64,000 nucleotides of DNA, from assembly GCF_035982055.1 (NCBI RefSeq), contig NZ_CP108427.1, positions 8,927,001 through 8,991,000 on the forward strand. The letters run 5' to 3'. This document shows positions 32,988 through 41,559 of the stretch, in pieces. A model generated the notes under the pieces. The model worked only from the letters and a program-made list of their open reading frames with translations, made no database searches and was not told the origin of the DNA. Source of the stretch: Streptomyces sp. NBC_01288. Its GTDB lineage: Bacteria; Actinomycetota; Actinomycetes; Streptomycetales; Streptomycetaceae. The position numbers and the translations under genes are program-made. Numbering within the stretch: position 1 is the stretch's first letter; each line of letters starts with the position of its first letter.

Positions 32988-34985
32988 TCAAGAGGACCAG
33001 TTCCAGACCTGGTTGGAGCTGCCCGCGCAGCCGAAGGTCTGGACGGCCTGACCGTCCTTCCCCGACGCGGAGGCATCCGCGTCCAGACAGAAACCGTCCG
33101 GTGCGCTGACCAGGGTCCCGGCGCCGCCCAGTTGCCACCGCTGCGCGCTCAGCCCGTCGCAGCTCCTGACCCGGATCTTCGAGAAGTTCTGGCCGACCGT
33201 GCTCGCGTCGGCGTCCAGGCAGGCGTGGTTGCCCTGATTGACCACCAGGTACTGGGAGTTGTGCCCGGGCACCCGGAAGAGCGCCCACTTCTGCGGTGCC
33301 GTGCCGTTGCACGCCCACACCTGTACCGCGGTGACGTGGGCGTCGAGGCACCGGGCGACATCGACCGTGTGGACGCTCTCGGTCACCGTCACCGAACCGG
33401 TCCGGACCGGCCCGCGCTCCGTGCCGTACAGCAGCTTCGCGGTCCCCGCGTCGACCGTGCCGTCGGCGGTGGTCCCGGCCTCGGTCTGGAAGACCTTCAA
33501 CGCGTCGACCGTGGCCTTCCCGAACTCGCCGTCGACCGTGACGTGCAACCCGTAGCCGGCGAGGAGGAGTTGGAGTGCCTTGACGCAGTCGCCGTGGGAG
33601 CCCGAGGTGAGTTCGTCGACGCAGGAGGAGAGCCGGATGTCGAGGTTCGCGGGATCGCGGGTGACCGGCGCACTCGTAGGGCCCTTCGACGCCCCACCCT
33701 TCGTCGCCGACGCGGAGGCGGCCGTACTCGGTGAACTGTCCGTGCCCGGGGGCGAGTTCTCCGGAACGGCGAGCGCCGGGGGCGTCCCCGGTCCGGGGCC
33801 GGCCGACGTCCCGTTGTCGTCGTGGTGCAGCAGGAGCAGCGTCGCGGCGATGCTGCCGGCGACGAGGAGCGCGGCCGCGGCGGCGACGGCCGCGATCAAC
33901 TTCCCGCGCTTTTTCGGGGTGTTCGCGTGTTTCCGGGGCGCGGTGGGCGGGGCGGGTGAGGCCGCGTGCGTCGCGGCGGACCGTTCGAGCCCGTCAAGTC
34001 CATTGATCCCCTGGGCCCCTTCGACCCGTTCGGCGGGGGAGGGGCCGCGCCGGGGCGGGACCCGTGGCGGGGGGCCGGCCGGCGTGGACAGCTGATGCCC
34101 GATGGCTGTTCTGAACACCGCTTCGGGTAACGGCCGCAGCTCGGGGTCCTTGTCCAGGCAGGTGCGGATGAACGCGGCCAACTCCGCGTCGACGCCCGCG
34201 ACTTTGTCGAGGACGTCCTCCCGGGGCGGGTCGAACGCCACCCGGTGCAGCACGTCGACGCCCGTGCCCTCGCCGAACGGGGCCTCCCCGGCGACGGCGT
34301 AGGTGAGCGTGGAGGCCAGCGAGAAGACGTCGGAGGCGGCGGTCACCTCCTGGCCGCGCACCTGCTCCGGGGACATGTAGGCGGGGGTGCCGACGTTCTG
34401 GCCGGTGGCGGTGATCGAGGTGCCGTCGCCGGCCTGGACGACACCGAAGTCGATGACGCGGGCGCCGTCGGCACCCAGGATGACGTTGGACGGCTTGAGG
34501 TCGCGGTGCACGATCCCCTCGCGCCAGATCGCCTCGATCGCCCGCCCCACGTCGGCCAGCAGGCGCCAGGCCGCCACCACGTCGACCGGCCCCCGCGCGT
34601 CGACCAGCTCCGCGAGGGTGGGCCCGGGTATGTACTCGGTGGCGACCCACACCAGATCCTCGTCACAGCCGCTGCCCAACAGCCGTACGATATGCGCCCC
34701 TTGGATCCGGCCCAGCGCGCCGACCTCGCGCTCGAAGCGCTTGCGGAACAGCGGGTCCTCCGCGTACTCGGGCCGGATCACCTTCACGGCGGCGGGGCCC
34801 GTGGCGCCGGTGGTGTCGCGGCCCAGATAGACCCGGCCCATCCCGCCGCTCCCGAGCACCGACATCAACCGGTACGGACCCGCCTGGCGCGGGTCGCTCT
34901 TCCGCAGCGGCACCACGGGAGGCGGCTCCATCCCCGCCGCCGCATAGGCCATCGTTTCGGACCGACCGCGGAACTCGACTGGCAT
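32988..34985 (-). CDS. Membrane Ser/Thr kinase with PG-binding and ricin-type lectin domains
   Basis: The 665-residue Hanks-type kinase has a glycine loop LGSGGMGRVYLG, Lys in AAVKVI, catalytic HRDLKPSN, DFG in IDFGVV and APE-like MSPEQ (about residues 30-300). A Pro-rich linker leads to one membrane helix (IAAVAAAAALLVAGSIAATLL, about 360-385). The outer part has a peptidoglycan_binding_1 domain (about 465-520: LQLLLAGYGLHVTVDGEFG) and a ricin B-like lectin with repeated QxW units (QKWAL, QRWQL, QVWNW). It probably senses wall glycans and signals inward by phosphorylation. The start at 34985 has only a weak ribosome site. Confidence 0.88.
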   Translation of the reverse strand: MPVEFRGRSETMAYAAAGMEPPPVVPLRKSDPRQAGPYRLMSVLGSGGMGRVYLGRDTTGATGPAAVKVIRPEYAEDPLFRKRFEREVGALGRIQGAHIVRLLGSGCDEDLVWVATEYIPGPTLAELVDARGPVDVVAAWRLLADVGRAIEAIWREGIVHRDLKPSNVILGADGARVIDFGVVQAGDGTSITATGQNVGTPAYMSPEQVRGQEVTAASDVFSLASTLTYAVAGEAPFGEGTGVDVLHRVAFDPPREDVLDKVAGVDAELAAFIRTCLDKDPELRPLPEAVFRTAIGHQLSTPAGPPPRVPPRRGPSPAERVEGAQGINGLDGLERSAATHAASPAPPTAPRKHANTPKKRGKLIAAVAAAAALLVAGSIAATLLLLHHDDNGTSAGPGPGTPPALAVPENSPPGTDSSPSTAASASATKGGASKGPTSAPVTRDPANLDIRLSSCVDELTSGSHGDCVKALQLLLAGYGLHVTVDGEFGKATVDALKVFQTEAGTTADGTVDAGTAKLLYGTERGPVRTGSVTVTESVHTVDVARCLDAHVTAVQVWACNGTAPQKWALFRVPGHNSQYLVVNQGNHACLDADASTVGQNFSKIRVRSCDGLSAQRWQLGGAGTLVSAPDGFCLDADASASGKDGQAVQTFGCAGSSNQVWNWSS

Positions 34986-35126
34986 GGGAACCCTGTGTCT
35001 CTCGCGTGGTGCGTGTGACGTGAGATTAGCGCAGCACCTGTGCTGTACAAGGGAGTTGGGGTTTTCCACAGCCGCTGCTCAGCCACGTGACATCGCTCTC
35101 CCAGCAGACGAGGAGGACCGAAAGTC

Positions 35127-35442
35127 ATGGCCGACGAACGGGTCGTCATCGTCACCGGTGAAGGCGCCGCCCCGAGTCGCCGCACAGCGTCGCGGAGGAG
35201 ACCTCCAGCGCGCCGCCCTCCCGTACCTCCTGGAGACTCGCGGCGCGAGGCGACCCGGCTGATCCCCGCGGCACGCCCCGGGTGATCCCGTCGAGGTCGC
35301 GGAGGCGATCACCTGGCTGCTCTCACCGGCCGCGTCCTTCGTCAACGGTGCGCTCCTCACGGTGGACGGCGGGGCCACGACACTGGACCCGGGAACGGTC
35401 GGATTCGACTTCGGCCTTCAGCGCCGTGACGGCGGTCACTGA
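35127..35442 (+). pseudogene. Decayed short-chain dehydrogenase/reductase
   Basis: A good ribosome site (GAGGAGG) leads to ATG and MADERVVIVTG, the start of an SDR Rossmann fold, but the nucleotide loop is then lost. In another frame AALPYLLETRG resembles the SDR catalytic-region helix. Further on, PVEVAEAITWLLSPAASFVNG and VDGGATTLD are the classic SDR C-terminus. About 100 codons instead of about 250 remain, split over two frames. The internal catalytic SYK region is missing, so this is a remnant after internal deletions. Confidence 0.8.
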
Positions 35443-35543
35443 TCCGCGTATGGGGCATATTTCCTGCCATAAGGTCCCGAATGCGTGGGAACTCCGAGGT
35501 CAATGGTGGTTCAGGGGCCGGCAGGCGCTAGCGTGGTGGACCG

Positions 35544-36707
35544 ATGAGACTGCTGCACACTTCCGACTGGCACCTGGGCCGGGCGTTCCACCGCGTGAAC
35601 ATGCTCGGGGCCCAGGCCGACTTCGTGAGTCACCTCGTCACCACCGTGCGCGAGCGCGATGTGGACGCGGTGCTCGTGTCGGGGGATGTGTACGACCGGG
35701 CGGTGCCGCCGCTGGCCGCGGTCGAGCTGTTCGACAACACCCTGCACCGGCTCGCCGACCTGGGCGTGCCCACGGTGATGATCTCCGGGAACCATGACTC
35801 CGCCCGCCGTCTCGGCGTCGGCGCCGGCCTGATCGACCGCGCCGGCATCTACCTGCGCACCGAGCCGTCGGCCTGCGGAACGCCCGTGGTGATCCCGGAC
35901 GCGTTCGGCGACGTGGCCTTCTACGGGCTGCCGTACCTCGAACCCGCCCTGGTGAAGGCCGAGTTCGGGGTCGAGAAGGCCGGGCACGAGGCAGTGCTCG
36001 CCGCCGCCATGGACCGCGTCCGCGCCGACCTCGCGGGCCGGCCGCCCGGCACCCGTTCCGTGGTCCTCGCGCACGCCTTCGTCACCGGCGGCGAGGTCAG
36101 CGACAGCGAACGGGACATCACCGTCGGCGGAGTCGCCGCCGTACCGGCCGGTGTCTTCGACGGCGTCGACTACGCGGCACTCGGGCATCTGCACGGCTCC
36201 CAGACGATCACCGGACGCGTGCGGTACTCGGGCTCCCCGCTGCCGTACTCCTTCTCCGAGGCCGACCACCGCAAGAGCATGTGGCTCGTCGACCTGGACG
36301 CCGACGGTACCGTCACCGCCGAGCGGCTCGACTGCCCGGTACCGCGCGAACTGGCCCGGATCCGGGGCGCGTTGGAGGACCTCCTCCACCACCCCGACCT
36401 CACCCGGCACGAGGAGGCGTGGGTCGAGGCGACGCTCACCGACGCGGTGCGCCCGGACGACCCCATGGCCCGGCTCACCGAGCGCTTCCCATACACGCTC
36501 AGCCTCGTCTTCGACCCCGAGCGGGGCCCCGACGACCCCGACGTGTCGTACGCCCGGCGCCTCGCGGGGCGCAACGACCGTGAGATCGCCGACGACTTCG
36601 TGGCCCACGTACGCGGCGCCGGTCCCGACGAGCACGAACAGACCGTTCTCCAGGAGGCGTTCGACGCGGTGCGCGCGGACTCGGTCGTACGGGAGGTGGC
36701 GCCGTGA
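35544..36707 (+). CDS. sbcD: SbcD, nuclease subunit of the SbcCD complex
   Basis: The 387-residue metallophosphoesterase shows all Mre11/SbcD motifs in order: HTSDWHLGRAF, SGDVYDRAVPP, SGNHDSARR, VVLAHAFVTGG and GHLHGSQTI. With SbcC it forms an ATP-dependent exonuclease and hairpin endonuclease that opens palindromes and processes double-strand breaks. A TAGCGT hexamer lies nine bases before the ATG. sbcC follows after 31 bases, as one operon. Confidence 0.96.
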   Translation: MRLLHTSDWHLGRAFHRVNMLGAQADFVSHLVTTVRERDVDAVLVSGDVYDRAVPPLAAVELFDNTLHRLADLGVPTVMISGNHDSARRLGVGAGLIDRAGIYLRTEPSACGTPVVIPDAFGDVAFYGLPYLEPALVKAEFGVEKAGHEAVLAAAMDRVRADLAGRPPGTRSVVLAHAFVTGGEVSDSERDITVGGVAAVPAGVFDGVDYAALGHLHGSQTITGRVRYSGSPLPYSFSEADHRKSMWLVDLDADGTVTAERLDCPVPRELARIRGALEDLLHHPDLTRHEEAWVEATLTDAVRPDDPMARLTERFPYTLSLVFDPERGPDDPDVSYARRLAGRNDREIADDFVAHVRGAGPDEHEQTVLQEAFDAVRADSVVREVAP

Positions 36708-36738
36708 GCGCTCGGCACGCGGGAACAGGGGGCGCCCG

Positions 36739-39729
36739 ATGAGGCTGCATCGGCTCGACATCACCGCCTTCGGGCCCTTCGGCGGTTCGCAGACCGTCGA
36801 CTTCGACGAGCTGTCCTCCGCCGGACTGTTTCTGCTCCACGGGCCGACCGGCGCCGGCAAGACCTCCGTCCTCGACGCCGTGTGCTATGCGCTCTACGGC
36901 TCGGTGCCCGGCGTCCGCCAGTCCGGTCAGGGGCTCACCCTGCGCAGCGACCACGCCGCGGTCGGCACGCGTACCGAGGTGCGACTCGAACTGACCGTCG
37001 CCGGGCGGCGGTTGGAGCTGACCCGGCAGCCGCCCTGGGCTCGTCCCAAGAAGCGCGGCACCGGCAGCACGCTGGACAAGGCGCAGAGCTGGCTGCGCGA
37101 GTACGACGCGGCGGCCGGCGCCTGGAAGGACCTCAGCCGCTCGCACCAGGAGATCGGCGAGGAGATCACCCAGCTGCTGGGCATGAGCCGGGAACAGTTC
37201 TGCCAGGTCGTGCTGCTGCCCCAGGGCGAGTTCGCGCGTTTCCTGCGGTCCGACGCCGAGGCGCGCGGCAAGCTGCTCGGCCGGCTCTTCGACACCCATC
37301 GTTTCGCCGAGGTCGAGAAGCGGCTCGCCGAGCGGCGCCGGGCCACCGAGGCCCAAGTCCGTGAGGGCGACGCCCAGTTGCTCGCCGACGCGCACCGCAT
37401 GCAGCAGGCCGCCGGTGACGCCATGGAGCTGCCGGACCTCCCCCCGGGCGAACCCGGCCTCGCCGACGCGGTGTTGGGTGCGGCGGCTGTCGCCCGCAGC
37501 ACCGCACGCGAGCAACTGACCGTCGCGCAGGGCGGGTTGGCTGCCGCCGAGTCCGCGCAGGCCGCCGCCGATCGTGAACTGGCCGAGGTCCGTGAACTGG
37601 CCCGCCTGCAACAGCGGTTCACGCAGGCACGGGAGCGGGCCACGCTCATGGAGGAGCGGGCCGACGGCTATCGGCAGGCGCAGGCGCGGATGGAGCGGGC
37701 CCGGAAGGCGGAGGCGGTGGCGCCCGCGCTGGAGCTGCGCGAGGCCGCCGACACCGAGCACCGGGACGCCGCCCGGGCCGAGACACGCGCACGTGACCTG
37801 CTGCCGGACACCTTCGCGGGCGCCGGCGCGGCCGGGCTCGCCGCCGCCGCACGCCGGGCCGCAGAGGAACTGGGCGGACTGGAATCGGCCCGCCGCGCCG
37901 AGCAACGGCTCACCGAACTCGGCGTGGAACGCGCCGAGTTGGACCGCCAGGAGCGCGCCGACGAGGACGTACGGCAGGAGGCCGAGGCCTGGCTCGCCGA
38001 GTGGGACGCCACCCGCGCGGGACTTCAGACGCGGATCGAGTCGGCCCAGGAGGCCACCACCCGGGCCGAACAACTCGGCGTCCGGCGCGAGCCCGCCGAG
38101 CGGCGGCTCGGGGCGGCCCGGCAGCGGGACCAGTTCGCCGGGGACACCGAGGACGCCAAGCGGCAGGTGCTCGGCTCCGCCGAACGCGCCGTCGAGGCCC
38201 GCGCCCACTGGCTCGACCTCAAGGAACAGCGCCTCAACGGCATCGCCGCCGAACTCGCCGCCCACCTCACCGACGGCGCACCCTGTGCCGTCTGCGGAGC
38301 CACCGAACACCCCGCCCCCGCCCGCAAATCCGCCGGACACGTCGACCGCGCGGCGGAGGAACAGGCCCTCACCGCCCACCAGCGCGCCGAGGAACAGCGC
38401 ACCGAGGCCGAGCGCCGCCTGGGCGTCGTACGGGAAGCCCTCGCCGCCGCCACCGCAGAGGCCGGTGACGCGCCGACCGATCAACTCGCCGACGAGGTTG
38501 CGGAGTTGGAGCGGCTCTACGCGCAGGCGCGCCGGGACGCCTCCTGGCTGCACCCCGCGACCGAGGAGCTGCGCCGGGCCGAGCAGGAGCACGAGCGACG
38601 GACCGTGATCCAGCAGCAGGCCGCGGTCCGGGCCGCCTCCCGTACGACTCTCCGTGACACCCTGGACCGTGAACGTGCCTCCCTGGAAGGGGAGTTGGCA
38701 CAGTCGCGGGGCGCTGCCGACAGCGTGGCCGCCCGTGCCGCCCAACTGGAGCGGCAGGCCGCGCTGCTCACCGACGCGGCCGACGCCGTCCGTGCCGCCG
38801 AGGACACCGCGCAGCGCCTCAAGGACGCCGACGCCCGGCTCGCCGACGCCGCCTTCCGCGCCGGGTTCGACACCCCGCAGGCAGCCGGGGACGCCCTCCT
38901 CGACGACACCGCCCACCGGGAACTCCAACGGCGCCTGGACGCCTGGCAGTCGGAGGAGGCCGCCGTACGGGCCGTCCTGGCGGAGGCCGACACGGCGGCG
39001 GCCGCACAGCAGACGCCCGCCGACCTCGACGCGGCGGAGCGCACCGCGACCGCGGCCGACCGGCGAACCCGTGCCGCGGCCTCCGCGCGCGACGCGGCGG
39101 CCCGGCGCTGCGCCGAACTCGACCGGCTCTCCGCCCGATCGGCCGCCGGGGCACGCCAACTCGCCCCGCTGCGCGAGGAGTACGACCGGGTGGCCCGCCT
39201 CGCCGCCCTCACCGCGGGCACCTCGGCCGACAACGAACGCCGGATGCGCCTGGAGTCGTACGTCCTCGCCGCCCGCCTGGAACAGGTGGCCGCGGCGGCG
39301 ACCGTACGGTTGCAGCGCATGTCGTCCGGGCGTTACACGCTCGTCCACTCGGACGACCGGGCCGGGCGCGGCCGTAGCGGACTCGGGTTGCATGTCGTCG
39401 ACGCGTGGACCGGGCGGGAGCGGGACACGGCGACGCTGTCCGGCGGCGAGACGTTCTTCGCGTCGCTCGCCCTCGCGCTCGGGCTCGCGGACGTGGTCAC
39501 CGACGAGGCCGGCGGGGTCCGGCTCGACACCCTCTTCATCGACGAGGGTTTCGGCAGCCTCGACGAGCAGACCCTCGACGAGGTTCTCGACGTCCTCGAC
39601 TCCCTGCGCGAGCGGGACCGCAGCGTCGGCATCGTCAGCCATGTCGCCGATCTGCGGCGGCGGATCCACGCGCAGCTGGAGGTCGTGAAGGGGCGGGACG
39701 GGTCGGCCGTACGGCAGCGGGGGCAGTGA
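36739..39729 (+). CDS. sbcC: SbcC, SMC-like ATPase subunit of the SbcCD complex
   Basis: The 996-residue SMC/Rad50-like protein has an N-terminal Walker A (LLHGPTGAGKTSVLDAVC) and a Q-loop region VVLLPQGEFARFLR. Two long Ala/Arg/Glu-rich coiled coils flank a zinc-hook CxxC (CAVCG, about residue 515). The C-terminus has the signature LSGGETFFASLALALG and Walker B LDTLFIDEGFGSLDE. It powers and gates the SbcD nuclease. ATG 36739 is the family start. Extreme GC content leaves long open frames on the opposite strand. Confidence 0.96.
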   Translation: MRLHRLDITAFGPFGGSQTVDFDELSSAGLFLLHGPTGAGKTSVLDAVCYALYGSVPGVRQSGQGLTLRSDHAAVGTRTEVRLELTVAGRRLELTRQPPWARPKKRGTGSTLDKAQSWLREYDAAAGAWKDLSRSHQEIGEEITQLLGMSREQFCQVVLLPQGEFARFLRSDAEARGKLLGRLFDTHRFAEVEKRLAERRRATEAQVREGDAQLLADAHRMQQAAGDAMELPDLPPGEPGLADAVLGAAAVARSTAREQLTVAQGGLAAAESAQAAADRELAEVRELARLQQRFTQARERATLMEERADGYRQAQARMERARKAEAVAPALELREAADTEHRDAARAETRARDLLPDTFAGAGAAGLAAAARRAAEELGGLESARRAEQRLTELGVERAELDRQERADEDVRQEAEAWLAEWDATRAGLQTRIESAQEATTRAEQLGVRREPAERRLGAARQRDQFAGDTEDAKRQVLGSAERAVEARAHWLDLKEQRLNGIAAELAAHLTDGAPCAVCGATEHPAPARKSAGHVDRAAEEQALTAHQRAEEQRTEAERRLGVVREALAAATAEAGDAPTDQLADEVAELERLYAQARRDASWLHPATEELRRAEQEHERRTVIQQQAAVRAASRTTLRDTLDRERASLEGELAQSRGAADSVAARAAQLERQAALLTDAADAVRAAEDTAQRLKDADARLADAAFRAGFDTPQAAGDALLDDTAHRELQRRLDAWQSEEAAVRAVLAEADTAAAAQQTPADLDAAERTATAADRRTRAAASARDAAARRCAELDRLSARSAAGARQLAPLREEYDRVARLAALTAGTSADNERRMRLESYVLAARLEQVAAAATVRLQRMSSGRYTLVHSDDRAGRGRSGLGLHVVDAWTGRERDTATLSGGETFFASLALALGLADVVTDEAGGVRLDTLFIDEGFGSLDEQTLDEVLDVLDSLRERDRSVGIVSHVADLRRRIHAQLEVVKGRDGSAVRQRGQ

Positions 39730-39749
39730 CGTCGTCGAGGTTGGCGGGA

Positions 39750-40205
39750 TCAGTGGCCCAGGGGTCGGCGGGGGAGCGGTGAGGAGTAGACGACGCTGGT
39801 GGTGACCGAGCCCAGGGCGCCGATCTTCCCCGACACCTCCTCCAGGTGGCGCATGGAACGGGCCGCGACCTTGATCATGAAGCAGTCGTCGCCCGTGATG
39901 TGATGCGCCTCCAGGATCTCCGGCGTCACCGCGACCAGGTCGTGGAAGGGCTTGTAGTTGCCGTTCGGATAGCGCAGCCGTACGAACGCCAGGATCGGCA
40001 GGCCCAGCCGCTCGGGGTCCACGACCGCCGCGTATCCCTGGATCACCCCCGCCTCCTCCAGCCGCCGCACCCGCTCGGTCACCGCGCTCGCGGACATGGA
40101 GACGGCCCGGGCCAGCTCGGCGAAACTGGCCCGGCCCTCCCGCTGGAGGACGTCGAGGATGCGCCAGTCGGTGGCGTCGAGGGTGTAAGTGGATTGCGCG
40201 GTCAT
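39750..40205 (-). CDS. Lrp/AsnC-family regulator
   Basis: The 151-residue protein has an AsnC-type helix-turn-helix (LDATDWRILDVLQREGRASF, then VSMSASAVTERVRRLEEAGVI) and a C-terminal RAM/ligand domain (HHITGDDCFMIKVAARSMRHLE). Such proteins bind amino acids and control nearby transport or metabolism genes. It is divergent from a rhodanese gene. A three-unit 16-bp repeat and a TCTC/GAGA dyad lie between them, so that gene is its likely target. TATTTC lies seven bases before the start. Confidence 0.92.
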   Translation of the reverse strand: MTAQSTYTLDATDWRILDVLQREGRASFAELARAVSMSASAVTERVRRLEEAGVIQGYAAVVDPERLGLPILAFVRLRYPNGNYKPFHDLVAVTPEILEAHHITGDDCFMIKVAARSMRHLEEVSGKIGALGSVTTSVVYSSPLPRRPLGH

Positions 40206-40296
40206 ACCCGAGAAATAGCAGGGGAATCCCTGGCCGATCAAGGGGTACGGCGGGGATCGTCCCTTCAGCGGGCTGATCGGCGACCGTAGATTTCTC

Positions 40297-40344
40297 GACG
40301 TAGAGATGTAGCGACGTTGAGACGCAGAGACGTTGAGACATGGA
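40297..40344. repeat. Three 16-bp direct repeats in the Lrp/rhodanese divergent promoter
   Basis: Units begin at 40297, 40313 and 40329. GACGTTGAGAC is identical in the last two, and GACGTAGAGAT diverges in the first. The fixed 16-base period in a control region suggests arrayed protein binding, fitting a multimeric Lrp regulator. Confidence 0.7.
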
Positions 40345-40353
40345 GGCACCTCG

Positions 40354-40866
40354 GTGAAAGGCCGGATCATGAGCAGCACCACCGCCGTCAACCCCGTTCT
40401 GCGGGTCTCCCCCGCCGCACCTTCGGCCGCGGCCGCCCACTTCCGCGCGAGCCTCGCCTTCCACGCCGACGTCTCCGACGTGGCTGCCGCACTCGCGGCC
40501 GACGGCGATCCCGGTCTCCCCGCTTTCCCCGGATTCGTCGTCGTCGACTCACGCTCCGCCGAGTCGTGGGACCAGGGCCACGTCCCCGGAGCGGTCCACC
40601 TCCCCACGACGCTCATCCCGGAGCAGGCCGAGGGTCTCCTCGACAAGTCCGTGCCGGTCGTGACGTATTGCTGGGGCCCGGGCTGCAACGGCGCCACCCG
40701 GGCCGCCCTCGCGCTCGCCGAACTCGGGTACCAGGTCAAGGAGATGCTCGGCGGGTTCGAGTACTGGGTGCGTGAGGGCTTCGAGTTCGAGACGTGGGAG
40801 GGGAGTGAAAGGGGTGCGGTCGATTCGTTGACGGCACCGGTGGGGGCGGGTGACTGCGGCTGCTGA
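40354..40866 (+). CDS. Rhodanese-like sulfurtransferase
   Basis: The 170-residue single-domain protein has VVVDSRSAESWDQGHVPGAVHLP and the active-site loop VVTYCWGPGCNGATRAALAL. The first Cys is the persulfide nucleophile, and a second Cys sits four residues on. It ends in GAGDCGC. Rhodaneses transfer sulfane sulfur to acceptors such as cyanide or thioredoxin-like partners. GTG 40354 has GGAGG seven bases ahead; ATG 40369 is an alternative. It is probably controlled by the divergent Lrp protein, perhaps in response to Cys or another amino acid. Confidence 0.87.
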   Translation: MKGRIMSSTTAVNPVLRVSPAAPSAAAAHFRASLAFHADVSDVAAALAADGDPGLPAFPGFVVVDSRSAESWDQGHVPGAVHLPTTLIPEQAEGLLDKSVPVVTYCWGPGCNGATRAALALAELGYQVKEMLGGFEYWVREGFEFETWEGSERGAVDSLTAPVGAGDCGC

Positions 40867-40886
40867 TTCCTGGCCGGTGTTTCTTC

Positions 40887-40911
40887 AACTCGGCGCCCCG
40901 TAGGGCGAGTT
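40887..40911. terminator. Imperfect hairpin after the rhodanese gene
   Basis: AACTCG...GCCCC-GTA-GGGCGAGTT can fold with a small bulge about 20 bases after the stop. It is a plausible weak terminator. Confidence 0.4.
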
Positions 40912-40925
40912 CGTGTGCCCGATTG

Positions 40926-40961
40926 TCAACACGCGGGTCTCTTGAACCCTCAACATGTGGG
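40926..40961. promoter_or_regulatory. 24-base-spaced direct repeat upstream of the Imm21-like gene
   Basis: TCAACACGCGGG (40926) and TCAACATGTGGG (40950) repeat at a 24-base interval just upstream of the TAGGTT -10 hexamer. They may be a tandem binding site for an activator. Confidence 0.4.
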
Positions 40962-40974
40962 ATCGCTGTGCGTG

Positions 40975-40980
40975 TAGGTT
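40975..40980 (+). promoter_or_regulatory. -10 hexamer, leaderless start
   Basis: TAGGTT, then CTGCCC, then ATG at 40987. Confidence 0.6.
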
Positions 40981-40986
40981 CTGCCC

Positions 40987-41505
40987 ATGGCGCGATACGC
41001 GGAGCCGGGAACGGCGGTGCAGTGGGTGGAGTCGGGCGGCGGACCGCTCATAGCGGTGCCGACGACGGTGTTGCCGTTCTGGACGGGAGCCGACGGCGAC
41101 GAACTGGCCTCGGACTACGACCGGGCCTGCGAGGTCGACGGATACGCGGGCCTGCTGCCGGTAGGGGACAGCGCGGCGCTGGTCCTCGGGGACGACCCCG
41201 CGTCGACCTCCTTCCTCCCGGAACACGGCACGTTCGTACGCTGGTGCGCCGCGAACTCCGAGGACGAGGTCCTGTCCGTCATCCCCGCCGCGCTCGCCGA
41301 CGCGACCTGGGAGAACGAGGTGCAGTGGGACGTACCTGGCCCTGTCGTCCTGTTCGACTCGGCTTGGCCGGGGCGGGAGTCGGAGGGCACGGAACATCTG
41401 AAGGTCGACCTGGAGCCGGGGCGTTATGCCGTCCGCGCGGGGCAGGCGCGGCCGGGTCCGGAGACGTGGCTGGGGCTGGTTCAGCTGCGGCGGTTGTCCG
41501 GCTGA
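40987..41505 (+). CDS. Imm21-like immunity protein, orphan
   Basis: The 172-residue acidic cytosolic protein resembles the Imm21 family of actinobacterial polymorphic-toxin immunity proteins. Conserved-looking features are WVESGGGPLIAVP, DYDRACEVDGYAGLLPVGD, ALVLGDDPASTSFLPEHGTF and VRWCAANSEDEV. Such proteins bind and block a partner toxin. No toxin gene is adjacent; a 66-bp repeat tract follows directly. It may be an orphan shield against a neighbour's toxin or have another role. It is apparently leaderless. The family call is from memory. Confidence 0.6.
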   Translation: MARYAEPGTAVQWVESGGGPLIAVPTTVLPFWTGADGDELASDYDRACEVDGYAGLLPVGDSAALVLGDDPASTSFLPEHGTFVRWCAANSEDEVLSVIPAALADATWENEVQWDVPGPVVLFDSAWPGRESEGTEHLKVDLEPGRYAVRAGQARPGPETWLGLVQLRRLSG

Positions 41506-41559
41506 CGGGTGGGGGCGGGGGTTCGGTGCCGGTGTTGGATGCGGAGGGCGGCCGGGGCC

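Noticed and set aside
36499..40464. A very long open frame (1321 codons) on the minus strand across sbcC
   Set aside because: It is the complement of a clear SbcC gene, is Gly/Arg/Pro-rich without domains, and arises because high GC removes stop codons.
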